Assembly: GCF_009730915.1 (NCBI RefSeq)
Contig: NC_052478.1
Coordinates: 10,649,552 to 10,713,551 of the forward strand
DNA length: 64,000 bases
From: Dioscorea cayenensis subsp. rotundata
Lineage: Eukaryota > Streptophyta > Magnoliopsida > Dioscoreales > Dioscoreaceae
Direction of reading: 5' to 3'
The notes under the pieces are model-generated. The model was not told where the DNA came from. It was given only the letters and a program-made list of their open reading frames with translations, and ran no database searches. Shown one piece after another: positions 61,736 to 64,000 of this stretch. Each line of letters starts with the position of its first letter. Position 1 is the stretch's first letter. The translations under genes and the position numbers were made by a program.

Positions 61736-62143
61736 TATTGATGGAGTTGTTTCCATATTTAAACTCTTACTCTTTCTGCGAATTGAATGTATTTAAGCAG
61801 AGACGTTGTTATTTTAAGCGGATACTGTTGTAATTTGAAATATTTCAGCTGATGTTTAAGCGATATATGGTATATTTAAACAATGAAGCGGAAATGTACA
61901 CAACTACTGATGTAAATTAAACAATGAAATGAAATTGAATGAAATTTAACACCTTACAATTGAAAACAAACAAACTTTAGATTGAGATATACAAGTTATT
62001 GATGGAGCGACTTCCATATTTATTTAAACAATGAATGCATTTAGTTAAGCGAGAGCAGTGTTATTTTAAGCGGAGTGCACCGTATTTTAAAAATATTTAA
62101 AAGCGATGTTTTAAAGCGATATATAGTATATTTAAACAATTGA
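61736..62143. repeat. duplicated block of about 150 bp in the second MULE
   Basis: 61736-61885 and 61997-62143 share 'tattgatggag', 'ttccatattt', 'gttattttaagcgga', 'gatgtt', 'aagcgatatat.gtatattt' and 'aaacaat' in the same order. Non-coding. Rich in 'tttaa(a)c' and 'aagcg' words. Confidence 0.7.
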
Positions 62144-62244
62144 ATTTGTCGGTTACATTCAAAAATAAAAATTGACATTCGGATATACGAGGACATGTTC
62201 TTGAAAAAAACAAAAATTTAACTCACATGTGCTGACCCCCTTTA

Positions 62245-62945
62245 TGCATGGGACTGGTACTGCCCTCCCTCCTTAAGTATCACGGGTAACATACAGTGTC
62301 CCGAGGGAGTGAGGGCGATGCATCTGCGGTGGCCGTAACTTCTCACCCCAAAGTAATTGCTCGATAAAAGCGCATGGCGTGAGGCAGGCGCAATCGGCGC
62401 TTCCTTGTTTTTAGCGTGGGGTTTCTATGTCGTCTGGCAGTGGGTACTTTGCCGTCGCTGACTCGCCGAACTCCATATCGACACAATTGTCGAATAGATT
62501 CCGCTGTCGAGATTAGAATAGCGATTTAAATACCAAACAGATATTAATAGGACATAATTAAAGAACTTACCATGTCAGTAGCGTCCTTATCGTACCGGAC
62601 ATGAAAGAATAATGCATGTATTCTTGTTTATCATTGTGCAGGGCTGACGACGTGGAAGTGGCCATTCATGATTATCGGGAGGATGACAATTTGAACTTCA
62701 TGAAGTTTTGCGCACGACATCCCGATCATGCCATCATGGTGATGTCGTATGCGTCGTCACGCTTGGGCGTAAAGCAGTATGAGCGATGCGGTGATGGGCG
62801 CTTCTTGTAAGGATATGGCTCTTTGCTCGGCGACTTTTTGTATTATGCATCTGGCGTCCATCACATCATCGATGACCATCTCCTTCCCCTCGGCGTGATG
62901 TATAATTTGTCGGCGTGTGGTGCTCTGGCGTCGTTCTTCCAGCAG
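62245..62945 (-). pseudogene. Ulp1-like (C48 peptidase-type) domain in the second MULE
   Basis: Minus strand, in order: DVMDARCIIQKVAEQ (about 62875-62830); IIMNGHFHVV (about 62675-62646) and DKQEYMHYS, matching the strand around the Ulp1 catalytic His; then YPLPDDIETP (about 62440) and, after a stop codon, KQGSADCACLT (ADCA at 62398-62387), matching the Asp/Gln-Cys catalytic site, with FIEQLLWGEKL just after in another frame. The Cys and His positions survive, but stops and frame changes (about 62405, 62635) break the frame unless introns remove them. Recognised by motif order only. Confidence 0.6.
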
Positions 62946-62949
62946 CGGC

Positions 62950-64000
62950 GGTCTTTGAGGTTAAGCGATAACGAGATATAATTAGACCATATTAAAAAAA
63001 TATTTAAATGATATTATCAATTGTTACATGATATTATATATAATTAAATGTTTAGTAGACAAATTAAATGATAACATAAAAGGTATTAAACACTATTAGG
63101 GTAATTGTTAAACACTATAATAAAACCTTTAAACAATATCATAAAAAAACTTTACACTTACCCGATCCGTAGAGCGGTTGAGGAAGATCCTCATCAACTC
63201 ACTGCTTCGTATTTATTAAAACGACTCGAGCCAACCCATTTCTTCTTCTTGAATAAAAAGCTTTCGAGAAGATGCGGTCGATTTTTGATTGGCCTTGATC
63301 ACTCTCTCGTTGCTCGGTCGGGGTCTTCGGCATCTTCCTCCGTCTGCGGGGCGATGGTGGCGACATCAGCTGCGAGACACGTCCTTACATGGTTGTTCTT
63401 GTTGTGGGATTGTGTACGCGCCCGATCGCGGGGGACGGCAGCGCGTCCGCGGCCGCGGCAGCGGATTCGGCGATCTTCTCGGCAGTGGCCGTGACAGCGG
63501 CATCATTGGGAGACCACGCATAACTTGTTCTTGATCTTCGTTGATTGTGTCCATCTTTGATGCCGCGATCTCGGCGATCGGTTCCAGGGTCGAGGATTTC
63601 ATCGAGAAAGAGTCAGCGGCCTTCTCAGCGGTAGCCAGCGACCAGCGTCATCTAGGATGTCCTTCTCAGACAGCGACATCGTCCGCCCGATGAGTGTTGC
63701 TATTGTTCATCGTCGGTACGGCGGTGGAGGCGAGGCGATATTATTCTCCTCTTTTTCGCAAGTCTCTTGAATGTGGCGCCTTGGAATAACCTTCCAGATG
63801 ATGTCCTCGTCGTCAAATTCCGGCGCCTCGTTCGTCCGGGTGCTTGATTCTTTCGAGGGATGGCGCGGTAGGTTGTGAAACGTCCTTCCGGCGCCTCGAC
63901 ACGGCGACAGTGAGAAACTTCGATCGTCAATATACGGCGTGACTGCGTAAGAGTTCGCGGTGACATCTTAGCCTAATGTCAGCGGTGAGGTGCACCCGCG
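62950..64000 (-). other. GC-rich tail of the window, probably 5' part of the Ulp1-like gene
   Basis: From about 63280 the DNA is GC-rich with many CG words. Minus-strand frames contain hydrophilic text such as EPIAEIAASKMDTINEDQEQV (63590-63525) and, in another frame, PEFDDEDIIWKVIPRR (63822-63770), typical of the low-complexity N-terminal part of transposon Ulp1-like proteins. Frames are broken, and I cannot define a gene. Confidence 0.35.

Larger units (their letters stand above)
57713..64000. mobile_element. second MULE with MURA and Ulp1-like sequences, runs off the right edge
   Basis: The left end GGGAAAAGTCTGCATTTC resembles that of the 44130 MULE (GGGAAAATTATTTTTAAG) and is followed by the same kind of 'aaaaactt..aaa.c.cctcc' text. 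It has the same gene layout: MURA remnants on + (59755-61560) and a Ulp1-like domain on - (62245-62945). The right end is outside the window. The DNA is much richer in CG-containing words (tcg, gcg, cgat) than the surroundings. Arrays of 'tttaaac'-type words lie in the non-coding parts. Confidence 0.65.

Noticed and set aside
1-64000. CRISPR arrays, bacterial-style operons, rRNA genes
   Set aside because: Nothing of the kind seen; the regular repeats present are microsatellites, tandem duplications and transposon ends in a plant genome.

Overview
The window is nuclear DNA from a flowering plant. The evidence is spliced genes with GT-AG and a few GC-AG introns, plant-type protein families, very AT-rich intergenic DNA with many (AT)n and (GA)n microsatellites, and a dense population of plant transposons. 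I cannot name the species from sequence alone.

Four protein-coding genes can be rebuilt exon by exon. They are a plastid-type ribose-phosphate pyrophosphokinase (PRPP synthetase; + strand, 22849-26872, 8 coding exons), an AAK1/NAK-family serine/threonine kinase with a long disordered, coiled-coil tail (+, 30314-34107, 7 coding exons), an EMSY-LIKE chromatin reader with ENT and Tudor/Agenet domains (+, 37273-41631, 10 coding exons), and a SANT/Myb plus bromodomain nuclear protein (-, 51235-54032, 3 exons). All exon phases close. They have no operon-like relation; two of them (EMSY-LIKE, bromodomain) probably act on chromatin. A fifth, minus-strand transcript may start near 43.7 kb.

The rest is mainly mobile DNA. 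Region by region: 1-5670 is AT-rich spacer with a small retroposon (4981-5090). 5671-10832 is a complete-ended PIF/Harbinger element with a decayed transposase. 11.6-15.5 kb is a nest of four elements (LTR-like sequence > MITE > solo LTR > hAT element). 16.7-22.5 kb holds three more hAT-type non-autonomous elements, one of them inside a tandem-repeat array, plus an inverted truncated relative of the same LTR and a tRNA-derived SINE. 22.8-41.7 kb is the gene-rich core. 44130-51058 is a complete-ended Mutator-like element (MULE) with a MURA transposase on + and a decayed Ulp1-like (SUMO-protease-like) gene on -. After the bromodomain gene, a second related MULE starts near 57713 and runs off the right edge; it also has MURA remnants on + and a Ulp1-like domain on -, here with the Asp-Cys pair still readable.

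The most interesting points are the four-layer nest with matching target duplications, a hAT insertion whose pre-insertion site survives in the neighbouring repeat unit, two Ulp1-carrying MULEs on either side of a bromodomain gene, and GC-AG introns in two neighbouring housekeeping genes. I did not find evidence for an entirely new molecular system. All family assignments come from reading the translations and motifs; no database search was run.
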